From assembly GCA_035527835.1 (NCBI GenBank), contig DATKZS010000102.1:15460-79459 (forward strand): DNA of 64,000 nucleotides, read 5' to 3'. The notes under the pieces were generated by a model. It did not search any database and was not told the DNA's origin. It saw only the letters and a program-made list of their open reading frames with translations. This document shows, one piece after another, positions 36,617 through 47,688 of the stretch. Both the position numbers and the translations under genes were made by a program. This DNA is from DATKZS01 sp035527835 [NCBI: bacterium] (GTDB taxonomy: Bacteria > RBG-13-61-14). The first letter of the stretch is position 1; every line of letters starts with the position of its first letter.

Positions 36617-38086
36617 ATGGTGAAAGATTCCGATCCGCTTGCGGGCTGGGTCCGGCGCGAGAACATGGCCCTGATGACCGACCTCTACCAGCTCACCATG
36701 GTGGCTGGCTATTTCAAGAACCAGGTCCACGAAAAGCGCGCCTGCTTCGAATATTTCTTCCGCGAGCTGCCTCCGCACTCCGGGTTCGCCGTGTTCGCGG
36801 GGCTGGAGCAGATGCTGGACGGCGTGAGCGCCATGCGTTTCTCGCGCTCCGACCTCGACTACCTTTCCGAGACGGTGGGGTTTTCCGCGGACGTTATTGA
36901 TTTCCTCTCCGGGTTTCATCCCGAGCTCGACGTGTTCGCCATGGCGGAGGGCGAGATCGTGTTCCCGCACGAGCCGGTGGTGCGGGTGGAGGGGCCGCTG
37001 TTCGCGGCGCAGCTCGTGGAGACGTATCTTTTGAACGCGCTCAATTATCCGACGCTGATCGCGACCAAGGCGGCGCGGGTGTGCCTGGCGGCGGAGGGCG
37101 ACCCGGTGCTGGAGTTCGGGCTCCGGCGCGCGCAGGGCCCGGACGGCGGGCTCAGCGGCGCGCGCGCGGCCTACATCGGCGGCGCCGCGGCTACGTCCAA
37201 CGTGCTGGCGGGCAAGGTGTACGGCATCCCGGTGAAGGGCACCCACGCGCACTCTTGGGTGATGAGCCACGCCTCCGAGCTGGAGTCGTTCCTCGCCTAT
37301 GCCCGGGCCTTCCCCAACGCCACCGTGCTCCTGGTTGACACCTACGACACCCTGGGCAGCGGCGTGCCTAACGCCATCACGGCGTTCAAGGAGCTGCGCA
37401 AGAAGAACCCGAACGTGCGCGCGGCCATCCGTCTGGATTCCGGCGACCTGGCCCGGCTGTCCAAGGAGGCGTACAAGATGCTCACGGCGGCCGGGTTCAA
37501 CGATCCCCAGATCGTGGGGTCGAACGACCTGAACGAGGACCTGATCGCGGACCTGAAGCGGCAGGGCGCCAAGATCAATGCCTGGGGCGTGGGCACGCAG
37601 TTGATCACCGGCTACGACTTCCCGGCGCTGGGCGGCGTGTACAAGGTGGTGGCAATGGAGGATGACGGAGAGTGGCGGCCGCGGCTCAAGGTCGCGGGCA
37701 ACCCGGAGAAGACCACCGACCCGGACCGCAAGCAGGTATACCGCCTCTACAACGGACAGGGCGCTCCGGAGGCCGACGTGCTTTGCCCGGTTGACGCGCC
37801 GGCGCCGGGCCCGGGCCGGGTGGCCGCCATGGACCGCGAGCGGTTTTATCGCCAGCACGAATTCGAGCCGGAGCGCGTCGTGCCGCTATTGCAAAAGGTC
37901 ATGGAGAAAGGCCGGATCGTGAGCGATCATCCCGGCCTGGACCAGGTCCGCGACCGCGCCCAGGCCGGCATCGCCGCCCTGCCCGACGAGATGAAGCGCC
38001 TGCGCAACCCGGACCGGTACCAGGTGCTGCTCTGCCGCGAGCTCGCGGCCACCAAGCAGAGGCTGCTCCGGGAAGGATCCAAGTAG
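36617..38086 (+). CDS. pncB: Nicotinate phosphoribosyltransferase
   Basis: Makes nicotinate mononucleotide from nicotinate, PRPP and ATP. 489 residues. N-terminal LMTDLYQLTMVAGYF (LTDLYQLTM family hallmark), catalytic-site HAHSWVMSH with the conserved His, RLDSGDLARLS and the phosphate-binding VGTQLITGYDFPALGGVYK (VGTQLIT, PALGGVYK). Directly downstream of pncA in sense. ATG 36617 with AGGTGG upstream. Confidence 0.96.
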   Translation: MVKDSDPLAGWVRRENMALMTDLYQLTMVAGYFKNQVHEKRACFEYFFRELPPHSGFAVFAGLEQMLDGVSAMRFSRSDLDYLSETVGFSADVIDFLSGFHPELDVFAMAEGEIVFPHEPVVRVEGPLFAAQLVETYLLNALNYPTLIATKAARVCLAAEGDPVLEFGLRRAQGPDGGLSGARAAYIGGAAATSNVLAGKVYGIPVKGTHAHSWVMSHASELESFLAYARAFPNATVLLVDTYDTLGSGVPNAITAFKELRKKNPNVRAAIRLDSGDLARLSKEAYKMLTAAGFNDPQIVGSNDLNEDLIADLKRQGAKINAWGVGTQLITGYDFPALGGVYKVVAMEDDGEWRPRLKVAGNPEKTTDPDRKQVYRLYNGQGAPEADVLCPVDAPAPGPGRVAAMDRERFYRQHEFEPERVVPLLQKVMEKGRIVSDHPGLDQVRDRAQAGIAALPDEMKRLRNPDRYQVLLCRELAATKQRLLREGSK

Positions 38087-38115
38087 CGCCCTCTAAAATC
38101 ATGAAGACCTTTCGG

Positions 38116-38188
38116 GACAGGATCAACAGGATTTACAGGATGAAAAAAAGCCTATTCCGAGAATCCTGTAAATCCTGTTGATCCTGTC
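38116..38188. repeat. Long perfect palindrome, ACAGGAT family (copy 1)
   Basis: Arms 38116-38141 and 38163-38188 are perfect 26-base inverted copies around a 21-base loop. Each arm is three ACAGGAT units with period 9. The same family is at 59803-59883. Lies between pncB and the next gene and ends about 20 bases before its start codon. Confidence 0.93.
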
Positions 38189-38210
38189 TCCAAATTCTTT
38201 TCGCAGGAGT

Positions 38211-39494
38211 ATGACGCCAGTGAGAACATCTGGTCCGAAACAACTGACCGGCACTTCCCGCATCCTGCCGCAGCACGACCCTGACGTCCTGGAGACGAGG
38301 AGCGGCGGCGGATGCCTATCCCTGTTCGGCCTGCCCTTTTTGCTGGCCGGGCTGTTCACCATGCAGATACCGCTCCGCCTCGTACCGGTGGAGAACTCCG
38401 ACAACATGCCGTGGTTCTTTTTCTTCCTGTTCGGGCTGGTGTTCGCAACGGCGGGGGGCGTGCTGGTCTTCGGCCGGAGTGGATTGATCCTGGACCGGCG
38501 CACCGGCATGGCCGTCAAGTGGTGGGGCCTGCTCCTGCCCATGAAGCGCCGGGAATACCCGCTCGACACGCTCAAGACCGTCTCCATCCACAAGAACGTG
38601 GGCGACAGCGACTCGCCGACCACGTACCCGGTGCAGATCACGGGCGAGGACGGCGGGAAACGGATCAGCGTCACCAATCCAACCGACTACGCCCAGGCCC
38701 GCTGCGAAGCCGAGCAACTGGCCAAGTTCCTGGGCCTGCCCGTGGCCGACACCTCGTCAGGAAAGAAAGTGGTGCGCGAGGCCGGCGAGCTTGACGAATC
38801 CGTCCGCGACCGGGCCCGCCGCACCGGCGAAAAAAGCGGCTATCTTCCCGATCCGCCTTTTAACATGCGGACCAGGGTCCAGGAAACCGGCGACGGCGTG
38901 GTCCTGGAAATCCCCGGCCCTCCCCTCAACGTGACCCACTACCTTTCCCTGGGAGCAGCGACGGTGGTCAGCCTGATCGCGCTCTTCTTCCTCTTTTCCA
39001 ATCTCGAACCCTCCGATCTCGCCTGGCCGCCATCCCCGCAAGACGCCGCCATCGCCGGCCTCATCCTCATCTTTTTCGTGGCCGCCCCCATCCTCTCCGC
39101 CCTGGCCCACGTCCGCCGCGACCGGAACCGGTCCACCCGCGTCATTGCCTCGCCCGCCCTGCTCCGGGTCGAGGAAAGAGTCAAGGGCAAGCTCGTCACC
39201 ACCGAGATCCCCGGCGATCAGCTCGAAGAACTTACCCTCCCCACTCTAACAGACGCCACTGCCGCTATGAATGCCCAGTCCAAGCGCCCCGCCTATGAGC
39301 TCGGCGACACCGGCGTCATGCGCATGCCCGATGGACGGCCCATGCCCGGCATCCTGGTGACGATCCTCAAGATGGCCGGGTCTCCCGGCATCGTCGCCCG
39401 CAGCGATACGGCCACGGTCACCTTCGGCGCCGGGCTCAGCGAGGCCGAGCTGCGATACCTGCAGGCCTTGATATTGAAGGCCATGACGCAATAA
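38211..39494 (+). CDS. Uncharacterised four-helix membrane protein
   Basis: 427 residues from ATG 38211 (GCAGGAG upstream). I do not recognise the family. Two membrane helices near residues 40-60 and 68-90 (LFGLPFLLAGLFTM, FFFFLFGLVFATAGGVLVFG), a soluble part with a beta-rich DRRTGMAVKWWGLLLPMKRREYPLDTLKTVSI pattern (in part RREYPLDTLKTV) that resembles PH-like membrane-associated domains, and a second pair of helices near residues 240-260 and 275-300. A soluble C-terminal domain follows. No obvious catalytic motif; neighbours (pncB, ligA) give no hint. Confidence 0.7.
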   Translation: MTPVRTSGPKQLTGTSRILPQHDPDVLETRSGGGCLSLFGLPFLLAGLFTMQIPLRLVPVENSDNMPWFFFFLFGLVFATAGGVLVFGRSGLILDRRTGMAVKWWGLLLPMKRREYPLDTLKTVSIHKNVGDSDSPTTYPVQITGEDGGKRISVTNPTDYAQARCEAEQLAKFLGLPVADTSSGKKVVREAGELDESVRDRARRTGEKSGYLPDPPFNMRTRVQETGDGVVLEIPGPPLNVTHYLSLGAATVVSLIALFFLFSNLEPSDLAWPPSPQDAAIAGLILIFFVAAPILSALAHVRRDRNRSTRVIASPALLRVEERVKGKLVTTEIPGDQLEELTLPTLTDATAAMNAQSKRPAYELGDTGVMRMPDGRPMPGILVTILKMAGSPGIVARSDTATVTFGAGLSEAELRYLQALILKAMTQ

Positions 39495-39638
39495 AATGGG
39501 GAACTGATGATCAAGGGTTTTTTCCGGCCTTGCGCTTGCCCGAAGGGCCGGGACCGGATGCGCGATAATAATGCTAGCGCCGCAGGATCTATTAATACAC
39601 CGCTTCAGGGCAAATATCATCGGCGCCGGGACGGCTGA

Positions 39639-41956
<2,318 letters not shown>

Positions 41957-42029
41957 TCGGACCGCATGAAAGGCGCGGCGAATTGTGTTAACATCGCGAC
42001 TGACAACTTAATGAAGAAGGTGCAATCAC

Positions 42030-42251
42030 ATGCCGCTGTATGAATTCCATTGTTCGAGATGTACCCGTGACTTCGAGGAGCTTGTAATGGGAGGGGCGAC
42101 GGGTGTAAAGTGTCCTTCCTGCGGGAGCAAGAGGGTGAAGAAGCTGATGAGCGCGTGCGCGCACAAGTCGGGCGGCAAGTTCGTGTCGAGCCAGGGCGGG
42201 TCGGGATGTTCGAGCTGCTCGGGCGGGAGCTGCTCCACCTGCGGACACTAA
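42030..42251 (+). CDS. FmdB-family zinc ribbon protein
   Basis: 73 residues. N-terminal MPLYEFHCSRCTRDFEELV with CxxC, second CxxC in KCPSCGSKRVKKLMS: a single zinc ribbon, the putative regulatory protein FmdB family (CxxC_CXXC_SSSS). The C-terminal 25 residues are Gly/Ser/Cys-rich (GSGCSSCSGGSCSTCGH), as is common in the family. Function unknown. ATG preceded by GAAGAAGG. Confidence 0.88.
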   Translation: MPLYEFHCSRCTRDFEELVMGGATGVKCPSCGSKRVKKLMSACAHKSGGKFVSSQGGSGCSSCSGGSCSTCGH

Positions 42252-42325
42252 AAGTAAAAAGGAAAAAGTAAAAAGGCAAAAAGAAGAAGTCAAAGGCCGA
42301 ACTTTTTCCTTTTTACTTTTTACTT
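42252..42325. repeat. A+T-rich palindrome, GTAAAAAGG family
   Basis: AAGTAAAAAGGAAAAAGT at 42252 on the left and ACTTTTTCCTTTTTACTTTT from 42301 on the right are imperfect inverted arms of tandem GTAAAAAGG units. It fills the gap between the FmdB stop and the kinase ATG, and could also act as a terminator. Confidence 0.75.
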
Positions 42326-42331
42326 GATCCG

Positions 42332-42970
42332 ATGAGCACCAGATATATAGCAATTGAAGGACCGATCGGGGTCGGCAAGACCAGCCTCTGCAAGCTGCTG
42401 GCGGAGGACCTCGACGCCCGGCTGTTTCTGGAGAACGTCGAGGACAACCCGTTCCTCAAGAAATTCTACGAGGCCCGGGCCGACCTCGCCTTTCAGACCC
42501 AGGTCTTCTTCCTCCTCTCCCGCTACCGCCAGCAGCTCGAGCTCCACCAGCAGGACCTGTTCCATCAGCACACTGTCGCCGACTACCTCTTTGACAAGGA
42601 CCGCATCTTCGCCTCCGTCAACCTGACCGACGACGAGCTCGTGCTCTACGACCAGGTTTACTCTTTGCTCGACAACCGCATCGTCCGGCCCGACCTCGTC
42701 CTCTTCCTCCAGGCCAGCCCCCGCGTGCTGATGGAGCGCATCCGGCGCCGCGGCAAGGACTATGAAAACGGACTGGACGCCAACTATCTCAAGAAGCTCA
42801 GCGAGGCCTATAACGATTATTTCTTCTACTACAACGCGACCCCGCTCCTGGTGATCAACACGGACAAGATAGACTTCATCAAGAACCGGGGCGATTTCGA
42901 GGAGCTGAAAAAGGAGATCGTCCGGGTCCGCCGCGGGACCCAGTATTTTGTTCCGCTTGGATCCAGGTGA
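42332..42970 (+). CDS. Deoxynucleoside kinase family protein
   Basis: 212 residues, dNK fold. P-loop GPIGVGKTSL (residues 10-19), LENVEDNPFLKKFYE, catalytic DR-type region QDLFHQHTVADYLFDKDRIFA (VADYLFDKDRI), and the LID region MERIRRRGKDYENGL. Phosphorylates deoxyadenosine, deoxyguanosine or other deoxynucleosides. It precedes panB; in several Desulfobacterota and other lineages a dNK next to panBC is a familiar order. ATG just after the palindrome. Confidence 0.88.
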   Translation: MSTRYIAIEGPIGVGKTSLCKLLAEDLDARLFLENVEDNPFLKKFYEARADLAFQTQVFFLLSRYRQQLELHQQDLFHQHTVADYLFDKDRIFASVNLTDDELVLYDQVYSLLDNRIVRPDLVLFLQASPRVLMERIRRRGKDYENGLDANYLKKLSEAYNDYFFYYNATPLLVINTDKIDFIKNRGDFEELKKEIVRVRRGTQYFVPLGSR

Positions 42971-43009
42971 CTGGACCGAGACGGGGGAAACTTACGCTGC
43001 CTTTTTTAC

Positions 43010-43092
43010 CGGCGTCACGGCCTGCCCGTTCATTGACGCCGCCAGGAGAGAGGAGTATGTAAGCCTTCCGGACCGGTCCGGGGGGCTTTTTT
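43010..43092 (+). terminator. Rho-independent terminator or attenuator in the panB leader
   Basis: Stem 43061-43088 (AAGCC, TT, CCGGAC pairing with GTCCGG, GG, GGCTT) about 13 bp, followed by a T tract 43087-43092. Just upstream is a second stem, CGGCGTCA (43010-43017) with TGACGCCG (43034-43041), perfect over 8 bp. The terminator may simply end the kinase transcript, but two stems 65-145 bases before panB would also fit a leader attenuator. I do not recognise a known riboswitch. Confidence 0.6.
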
Positions 43093-43157
43093 ATTGGGCG
43101 CAGGCGGCCGGCCGCGACCAAAGTCGGTCCCACGGTTGTGGGGAAAGGAGAAGTAAG

Positions 43158-44009
43158 ATGTCCGGGAAAGTAACCATTCTGGAAATCCAGGGCATGAAAG
43201 CCCGGGGGGAAAGGATCGTGATGCTGACGGCGTACGATTATCCGTCGGCCATGATCGCGGACGCCTGCGGGATTGACATGATCCTGGTGGGCGACTCCGT
43301 GGGCACGGTCATCCAGGGCGTGTCCACCACCCTGCCCGTCACCATGGAGCAGATGCTCTACCATACCGAGCTGGTGGCGAGGGCCCGGAAGCGCGCCATG
43401 GTCGTGTTCGACATGCCCTTCATGAGCTACCAGGAGAGCCTCGAGCAGGCCCGGCATAACGCGGGCCTGGCCGTCAAGGTTGCGGGAGCGGAGGCGGTCA
43501 AGCTGGAGGGCGGGGCCAACATGGCGCCCGTGATCGAGGCCATCGCGGGCATTGACATCCCGGTGGTCGCTCACATCGGTCTCACCCCCCAGAGCATCCA
43601 CCGCATGGGCGGCTACAAGGTGCAGGGCAAGGGCAAGGACCAGGGGAGGAAGCTCCTGGCCGACGCTCGGGCCGTGGAGCGCGCCGGCGCGTTCTGCCTG
43701 GTCATGGAGTGCATCCCGGCGCCGCTGGCCAGGGAGATCACGGCGGCTTTGAAAATCCCGACCATCGGGATCGGCTGCGGGCCGCACTGCTCCGGCCAGG
43801 TCCTGGTCTGGCACGACATCCTCGGGGTGTACCCCGGCCGCAAGATGACCATGGTCAAGAAATACGCTGATCTGCACGCGGTGATCTCCGACGCCGTGAG
43901 CGCGTATGCCAAAGAGGTCAGGGAAGGCAGCTTCCCGGGGCCGGAGCACTGCTTCGGGCCGGCGCCGGCCAAACCGGAAGAAAAGAAAAAGGCAAGCAGG
44001 AAGAAATAG
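43158..44009 (+). CDS. panB: 3-methyl-2-oxobutanoate hydroxymethyltransferase
   Basis: First committed step of pantothenate synthesis. 283 residues from ATG 43158 (AAAGGAG 7 bases upstream; an in-frame extension to 42948 runs through the leader and was rejected). Motifs: MLTAYDYPSAMIADACGIDMILVGDS (TAYDYPSA, DMILVGDS) with metal-binding Asp, VKLEGG, and GIGCGPHCSGQVLVWHDILG (GIGCGPHCSGQ). It has a Lys-rich C-terminal tail. Followed by panC at 13 bp. Confidence 0.96.
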   Translation: MSGKVTILEIQGMKARGERIVMLTAYDYPSAMIADACGIDMILVGDSVGTVIQGVSTTLPVTMEQMLYHTELVARARKRAMVVFDMPFMSYQESLEQARHNAGLAVKVAGAEAVKLEGGANMAPVIEAIAGIDIPVVAHIGLTPQSIHRMGGYKVQGKGKDQGRKLLADARAVERAGAFCLVMECIPAPLAREITAALKIPTIGIGCGPHCSGQVLVWHDILGVYPGRKMTMVKKYADLHAVISDAVSAYAKEVREGSFPGPEHCFGPAPAKPEEKKKASRKK

Positions 44010-44022
44010 GGCGGGAGCGAAG

Positions 44023-44871
44023 ATGGCGGCGAAGATCAAGGTAATAAAGACCGTGGCCGCGATGCAGTCGTGGTCCGAGGCGCAGAAGCGGGCGGGCCGG
44101 AGCGTGGGCTGCGTGCCGACCATGGGGTATCTGCACGACGGCCACGTGGCCCTGATCCGCGAGTGCGCGAAGCTCTCGGACCGGGTGGTGATGACCCTGT
44201 TCGTGAACCCCGCGCAGTTCGGTCCGCGCGAGGACCTGGCGCGGTATCCGCGCGACTTCGAGGGCGACTGCAAGAAGGCGGCGGCCGGCGGCGCGCATGC
44301 GGTGTTTTATCCGTCGGTGTCCGAGATGTACCCGGAGGGCTATCAGACCTACGTGACGGTGGAGGAGGTGACGCGGGACTTGGAGGGCGCGTTCCGGCCG
44401 ATCCATTTCCGGGGCGTGGCCACGGTCTGCGCCAAGCTCTTCAACGCGGTGCGGCCCACGGTTGCGGTGTTCGGGGAAAAAGACTACCAGCAGCTCAAGA
44501 CGGTGGAGCGCATGGCGCGGGACCTGAACCTGGGCCTCAGGATCATCGGCCTGCCCACGGTCCGCGAGCCGGACGGGCTCGCCATGTCCAGCCGCAACGT
44601 CTACCTGTCCGCTGATGAGCGGCGGCGGGCCTTGTCCATCAGCCGCGCGCTGTTCGCGGCCAGGGACGCCGTGAAAAACGGAGAGGACCGGCCCTATGTC
44701 CTGGCGAAGCGGGCCTTGAAGACCATCGCGGCAGAGGGCCTCATCCCGGATTACGTGGAGGTACGAGACGCCGAGACCCTGGCGCCGATCAAAAAGATCG
44801 CGGCCGCGGCGCGCATGCTGATCGCGGCCCGGGTGGGAAAGACCAGGCTGATAGATAACGTGGCGCTCTGA
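44023..44871 (+). CDS. panC: Pantothenate synthetase
   Basis: Joins pantoate and beta-alanine with ATP. 282 residues from ATG 44023 (GGGAG upstream). HIGH-like PTMGYLHDGHV, NPAQFGPREDLARYPR, FGEKDYQQL, and the KMSKS-equivalent AMSSRNVYLS. An in-frame extension upstream is inside panB and is not coding. Forms the panB-panC pair; panD follows with its own promoter. Confidence 0.96.
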   Translation: MAAKIKVIKTVAAMQSWSEAQKRAGRSVGCVPTMGYLHDGHVALIRECAKLSDRVVMTLFVNPAQFGPREDLARYPRDFEGDCKKAAAGGAHAVFYPSVSEMYPEGYQTYVTVEEVTRDLEGAFRPIHFRGVATVCAKLFNAVRPTVAVFGEKDYQQLKTVERMARDLNLGLRIIGLPTVREPDGLAMSSRNVYLSADERRRALSISRALFAARDAVKNGEDRPYVLAKRALKTIAAEGLIPDYVEVRDAETLAPIKKIAAAARMLIAARVGKTRLIDNVAL

Positions 44872-44913
44872 TTTGCACCGCGCCAAGTTTTCTGCTGCAA
44901 AGATAAAAATTTT

Positions 44914-44941
44914 TTGCAACTCGCGCGGGATTTGATATAAT
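44914..44941 (+). promoter_or_regulatory. Sigma-70-type promoter of panD
   Basis: TTGCAA (44914-44919), 16 bp, TATAAT (44936-44941, perfect -10), about 50 bases before the panD ATG. A TGCAAAGATAAAAATTTTTTGCA-like stem at 44896-44919 overlaps the -35 and may end the panBC transcript. Confidence 0.65.
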
Positions 44942-44993
44942 AGATTTTGGCGTTGACGCCGGTATCGGCGCAGCGACCCAAGGAGGTAAGATC

Positions 44994-45371
44994 ATGACGC
45001 GGAATATGCTGAAGTCCAAGATTCACCGCGCCACGGTCACCCAAGCGGATCTCGACTACGTAGGCTCGATAGAGATTGACCAAGATCTCATGGAAGCCGC
45101 CGACTTCCTGGTGAACGAACAGGTTCACGTCTGGAACGTCACCACCGGAGACCGCTTTGTGACCTATGCCGTTCCCGGCCCCCGCAAGTCCGGGGTCATC
45201 TGCGTGAACGGCGCCGCGGCGCACCTGGCCAATGCCGGCGATCTGGTGATCATCGCGAGCTTCACCGAGATGCCCGACGAGGCGGCGCGCAAGTGGGAGC
45301 CGCGACTGGTCTTCGTGGACGCCGACAACCGGATCATTCCGGAAGAGCGCCTCGCGGTCTGCGCCAGATAA
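44994..45371 (+). CDS. panD: Aspartate 1-decarboxylase proenzyme
   Basis: Makes beta-alanine for pantothenate. 125 residues. Self-cleaves at Gly24-Ser25 in DYVGSIEID to create the pyruvoyl group. Lys9 in [11 protein letters not shown] and Asn-Gly in [11 protein letters not shown] are the usual active-site elements. ATG preceded by AAGGAGGTAAGATC. Completes panB, panC, panD in one place. Confidence 0.97.
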   Translation: MTRNMLKSKIHRATVTQADLDYVGSIEIDQDLMEAADFLVNEQVHVWNVTTGDRFVTYAVPGPRKSGVICVNGAAAHLANAGDLVIIASFTEMPDEAARKWEPRLVFVDADNRIIPEERLAVCAR

Positions 45372-45373
45372 AT

Positions 45374-45458
45374 AAGGCTTAGGGCTTGAGGCTCGGGTCT
45401 TGAGGCCGCTCATCGCGCGCGGTTCTTCTCAAGCCCCAAGCCTCACGCCTCAAGCCTT
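45374..45458. repeat. Long palindrome, GCTTGAG family (copy 2)
   Basis: Arms 45374-45405 and 45427-45458 (32 bases each, several mismatches) of heptamer units such as GGCTTGA, around a 21-base loop. Same family as 36477-36588. Its right edge touches the -35 of the rpsF promoter. Confidence 0.85.
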
Positions 45459-45487
45459 TTGCTTACCAGGCGGCAATGTGCTAAAAT
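45459..45487 (+). promoter_or_regulatory. Probable promoter of the rpsF operon
   Basis: TTGCTT (45459-45464), 17 bp, TAAAAT (45482-45487), about 60 bases before rpsF. The -35 begins where the palindrome ends. Confidence 0.5.
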
Positions 45488-45546
45488 TTTGATGTTTGCT
45501 GCTCCTTGCCCCTCCAGGGGCTATTTAACCCGAAAGGAGACCGTGA

Positions 45547-46176
45547 ATGAACAAGTACGAGACCCTTTTCCTCATCAAGCCCGACCTGCCGGAAGACCAG
45601 GTCCAGGCCGTTCTGGACCGCCTGCAATCACGCATCGAAGGCGCCCAGGGCAAGCTCGCCGTGATTGAGCACTGGGGCAACCGTCCGCTGGCCTACGCGG
45701 TGCAGTACCGGGGCGAAAAACTCTGGCGCGGCTACTACGTACTGCTCACCTACGGCGGCGGCGGCCAGACGGTTGACGAGGTCGAGCGCAACATCAAGAT
45801 CCTCGACCACACCTTCCGCTACCTGACGGTGAAGCTGGAGCACGGGATTGATCCCGCCGCCTTGGGAGAAGAAGTCCAGGTGATCAAGCGCTCGGAACAT
45901 GCAGCAAGGTCCCACGGGCCCGCCCGCGAAGGCGAAGAACCCGCCGCCCATGAGTACGGCGGCAAGCCCCCGGCCGAGGCGGCTGGCGATCAAGCCGCGC
46001 CCGCCGATGACGGAAAAATTCCGGCCGAGACGGCTGGCGATCAAGCCGCCGGCGACGCGGAGCCAAAGCCCGAGGAAGCCGCGCCCGCCGATGACGGCAA
46101 CGCCCCGGCCGAGACGGCCGATGAAGCACCGGACAGCCCCGGCCCGGATGAGCCCGCCGGCGAGAGAGAGGAGTAA
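45547..46176 (+). CDS. rpsF: Ribosomal protein bS6 with a long acidic Ala-rich tail
   Basis: 209 residues, about twice the usual 95-135. The S6 fold is residues 1-100 (YETLFLIKPDLPEDQ, WGNRPLAYAVQ, RYLTVKLEHGID). Residues 125-209 are a low-complexity acidic tail with imperfect repeats (AETAGDQAA twice, APADDG twice). The repeats are also visible in the DNA (GGCTGGCGATCAAGCCGC at two places), so the tail grew by duplication. Binds S18 and the 16S central domain. Followed directly by rpsR and rplI. Confidence 0.95.
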   Translation: MNKYETLFLIKPDLPEDQVQAVLDRLQSRIEGAQGKLAVIEHWGNRPLAYAVQYRGEKLWRGYYVLLTYGGGGQTVDEVERNIKILDHTFRYLTVKLEHGIDPAALGEEVQVIKRSEHAARSHGPAREGEEPAAHEYGGKPPAEAAGDQAAPADDGKIPAETAGDQAAGDAEPKPEEAAPADDGNAPAETADEAPDSPGPDEPAGEREE

Positions 46177-46179
46177 GCC

Positions 46180-46440
46180 ATGGCCACCAACAAACCCACG
46201 CGGCGCAAGCCCTACGCCCGGCGCAAAGTCTGCCGCTTCTGCGCGGACAGCCAGATCAAAATTGACTACAAGGACGTGGACCTGCTGAACATGTATATGT
46301 CCGAGCGCGGCAAGATCGTGCCCCGCCGCATCACCGGCACCTGCGCCCGGCACCAGCGCGAGCTGGCGGCGGCCATCAAGCGCGCCCGTTACATCGCCCT
46401 CATGCCTTTCGGACCGCCGGAAGCCGAGGAAATGAGATAA
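46180..46440 (+). CDS. rpsR: Ribosomal protein bS18
   Basis: 86 residues. [21 protein letters not shown] and [33 protein letters not shown] (in part [14 protein letters not shown]) are the family signatures; the CxxC and the second Cys suggest a zinc-binding form. It lies 3 bp after rpsF; no ssb gene separates them. Confidence 0.97.
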   Translation: MATNKPTRRKPYARRKVCRFCADSQIKIDYKDVDLLNMYMSERGKIVPRRITGTCARHQRELAAAIKRARYIALMPFGPPEAEEMR

Positions 46441-46453
46441 GCGGGTGGCAGCC

Positions 46454-46897
46454 ATGAAAATCATACTTCGCGAAGACGTGGACAATCTGGGAAAAAGCGG
46501 GCAGATCGTGGAGGTGAAGGACGGCTACGGCCGCAATTTCCTCCTGCCCCGCAAGCTGGCCGTCGAGGCCACCGGCAAGAACCTTAGGCAGCTCGAGCAT
46601 GAGAAGCGCATCATCGGCGACCACTCCAAGAAAAAGCACAGCAAGGCCGAGCAGCTCTCCGAGGCCCTGACCCAGCACTCCTGCACTATCCTGTGCCAGG
46701 TGGGAGAGCAGGACAAGCTCTTCGGCGCGGTCACGGCCATGGACATCGCCGACCAGCTCCGCCGTGACGGCTTCAACGTGGACCGCCGCCAGATCGCCCT
46801 GGCCGAGCCGCTCAAGCAGCTCGGGGTGTTCACCGTGGCCGTGAAACTGGGAGAGGGAGTCGAGGCCAGCCTCAAGGTGTGGCTGGTCCGCAAATAG
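46454..46897 (+). CDS. rplI: Ribosomal protein bL9
   Basis: 147 residues from ATG 46454 (MKIILREDVDNLGKSG); a GTG three codons earlier adds MAA and is possible. N-terminal RNA-binding lobe with DGYGRNFLLPRKLA, long linker helix, C-terminal lobe ending in KVWLVRK. Third gene of the rpsF operon. Confidence 0.96.
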   Translation: MKIILREDVDNLGKSGQIVEVKDGYGRNFLLPRKLAVEATGKNLRQLEHEKRIIGDHSKKKHSKAEQLSEALTQHSCTILCQVGEQDKLFGAVTAMDIADQLRRDGFNVDRRQIALAEPLKQLGVFTVAVKLGEGVEASLKVWLVRK

Positions 46898-46920
46898 CGG
46901 CTATAATCATTTCGAGGCCC

Positions 46921-47676
46921 ATGAAAAAATTCTCCCCATTGCTGCCGTGTCTCCTGCTCGCCATCCTGGCCCTCGCGGGGTGCAAGGAGGCCACGGGGGA
47001 AGCCACCGGAACGATCTCGCTTACCGGGAGTAGCGCCCTGGTGCTGCCTCCCGGCCATCCCGGCAAAATCTCCGGCTCGACCATGCTCCTGCCCGCGGAG
47101 GCCACGCCCCCCATGGTCCATTACGCCAACTGTTTCGCGGGCGTTCCCGACCTATACGATTTCGGCATCGGCTCCAGCGCCGGCGCCACCAAGACCTACC
47201 GCGGCTACGCCATCCTGCCGGTGAACGTCAACCTGGGCGACACCGTGCTCGGCGCATACCGCGTGAGGGTGGACGTCACCGACCCCGCGCTCCTGATTGA
47301 CATCCCCAACATCTCCGGCTCTAACCCGCGGCTCGGCGCCGGCAGTTGCGTGCTGCGCGGCTGCCCCTACGGCTGCGAGCAACGGCCGGACTTTTATCCG
47401 CCCGATGAGTTCTCGCCCGCGCAGGGATTCGAGACCGCGCCGGACGTGAGCGTGACCGCCGCCGGAGTCATCATCGAAGCAGTGGACGGCGACACGGCCC
47501 ACCCGACCAGCGGCATCGTCAACCTCTGCAACGTCCGCATCAACGTGGTGGGCGACCTGCCCGCCCTCGGCACGCCGGTTAACTTCACCGTGGACCTGCT
47601 CGAGACCGCGGCCGGAGACACGATCGCGGCCAATCCCCTCTCCGGCCTCTTCATCGAACATTTCCAGATCCAATGA
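46921..47676 (+). CDS. Predicted lipoprotein of unknown function
   Basis: 251 residues from ATG 46921 (MKKFSPLLPCLLLAILALAGC), lipobox ALAGC with Cys21 as the lipid site. The mature part is beta-rich and Thr/Gly-rich, with VLPPGHPGKISGS, a Cys cluster (GSCVLRGCPYGC) and a cohesin-like or Calx-like pattern (VNLGDTVLGAYRVRVDVTD) where value ranges are followed by variable loops. No enzyme motif seen. Transcribed after rplI with 23 bp between. Confidence 0.7.
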   Translation: MKKFSPLLPCLLLAILALAGCKEATGEATGTISLTGSSALVLPPGHPGKISGSTMLLPAEATPPMVHYANCFAGVPDLYDFGIGSSAGATKTYRGYAILPVNVNLGDTVLGAYRVRVDVTDPALLIDIPNISGSNPRLGAGSCVLRGCPYGCEQRPDFYPPDEFSPAQGFETAPDVSVTAAGVIIEAVDGDTAHPTSGIVNLCNVRINVVGDLPALGTPVNFTVDLLETAAGDTIAANPLSGLFIEHFQIQ

Positions 47677-47688
47677 CCGGGGTTCGGC

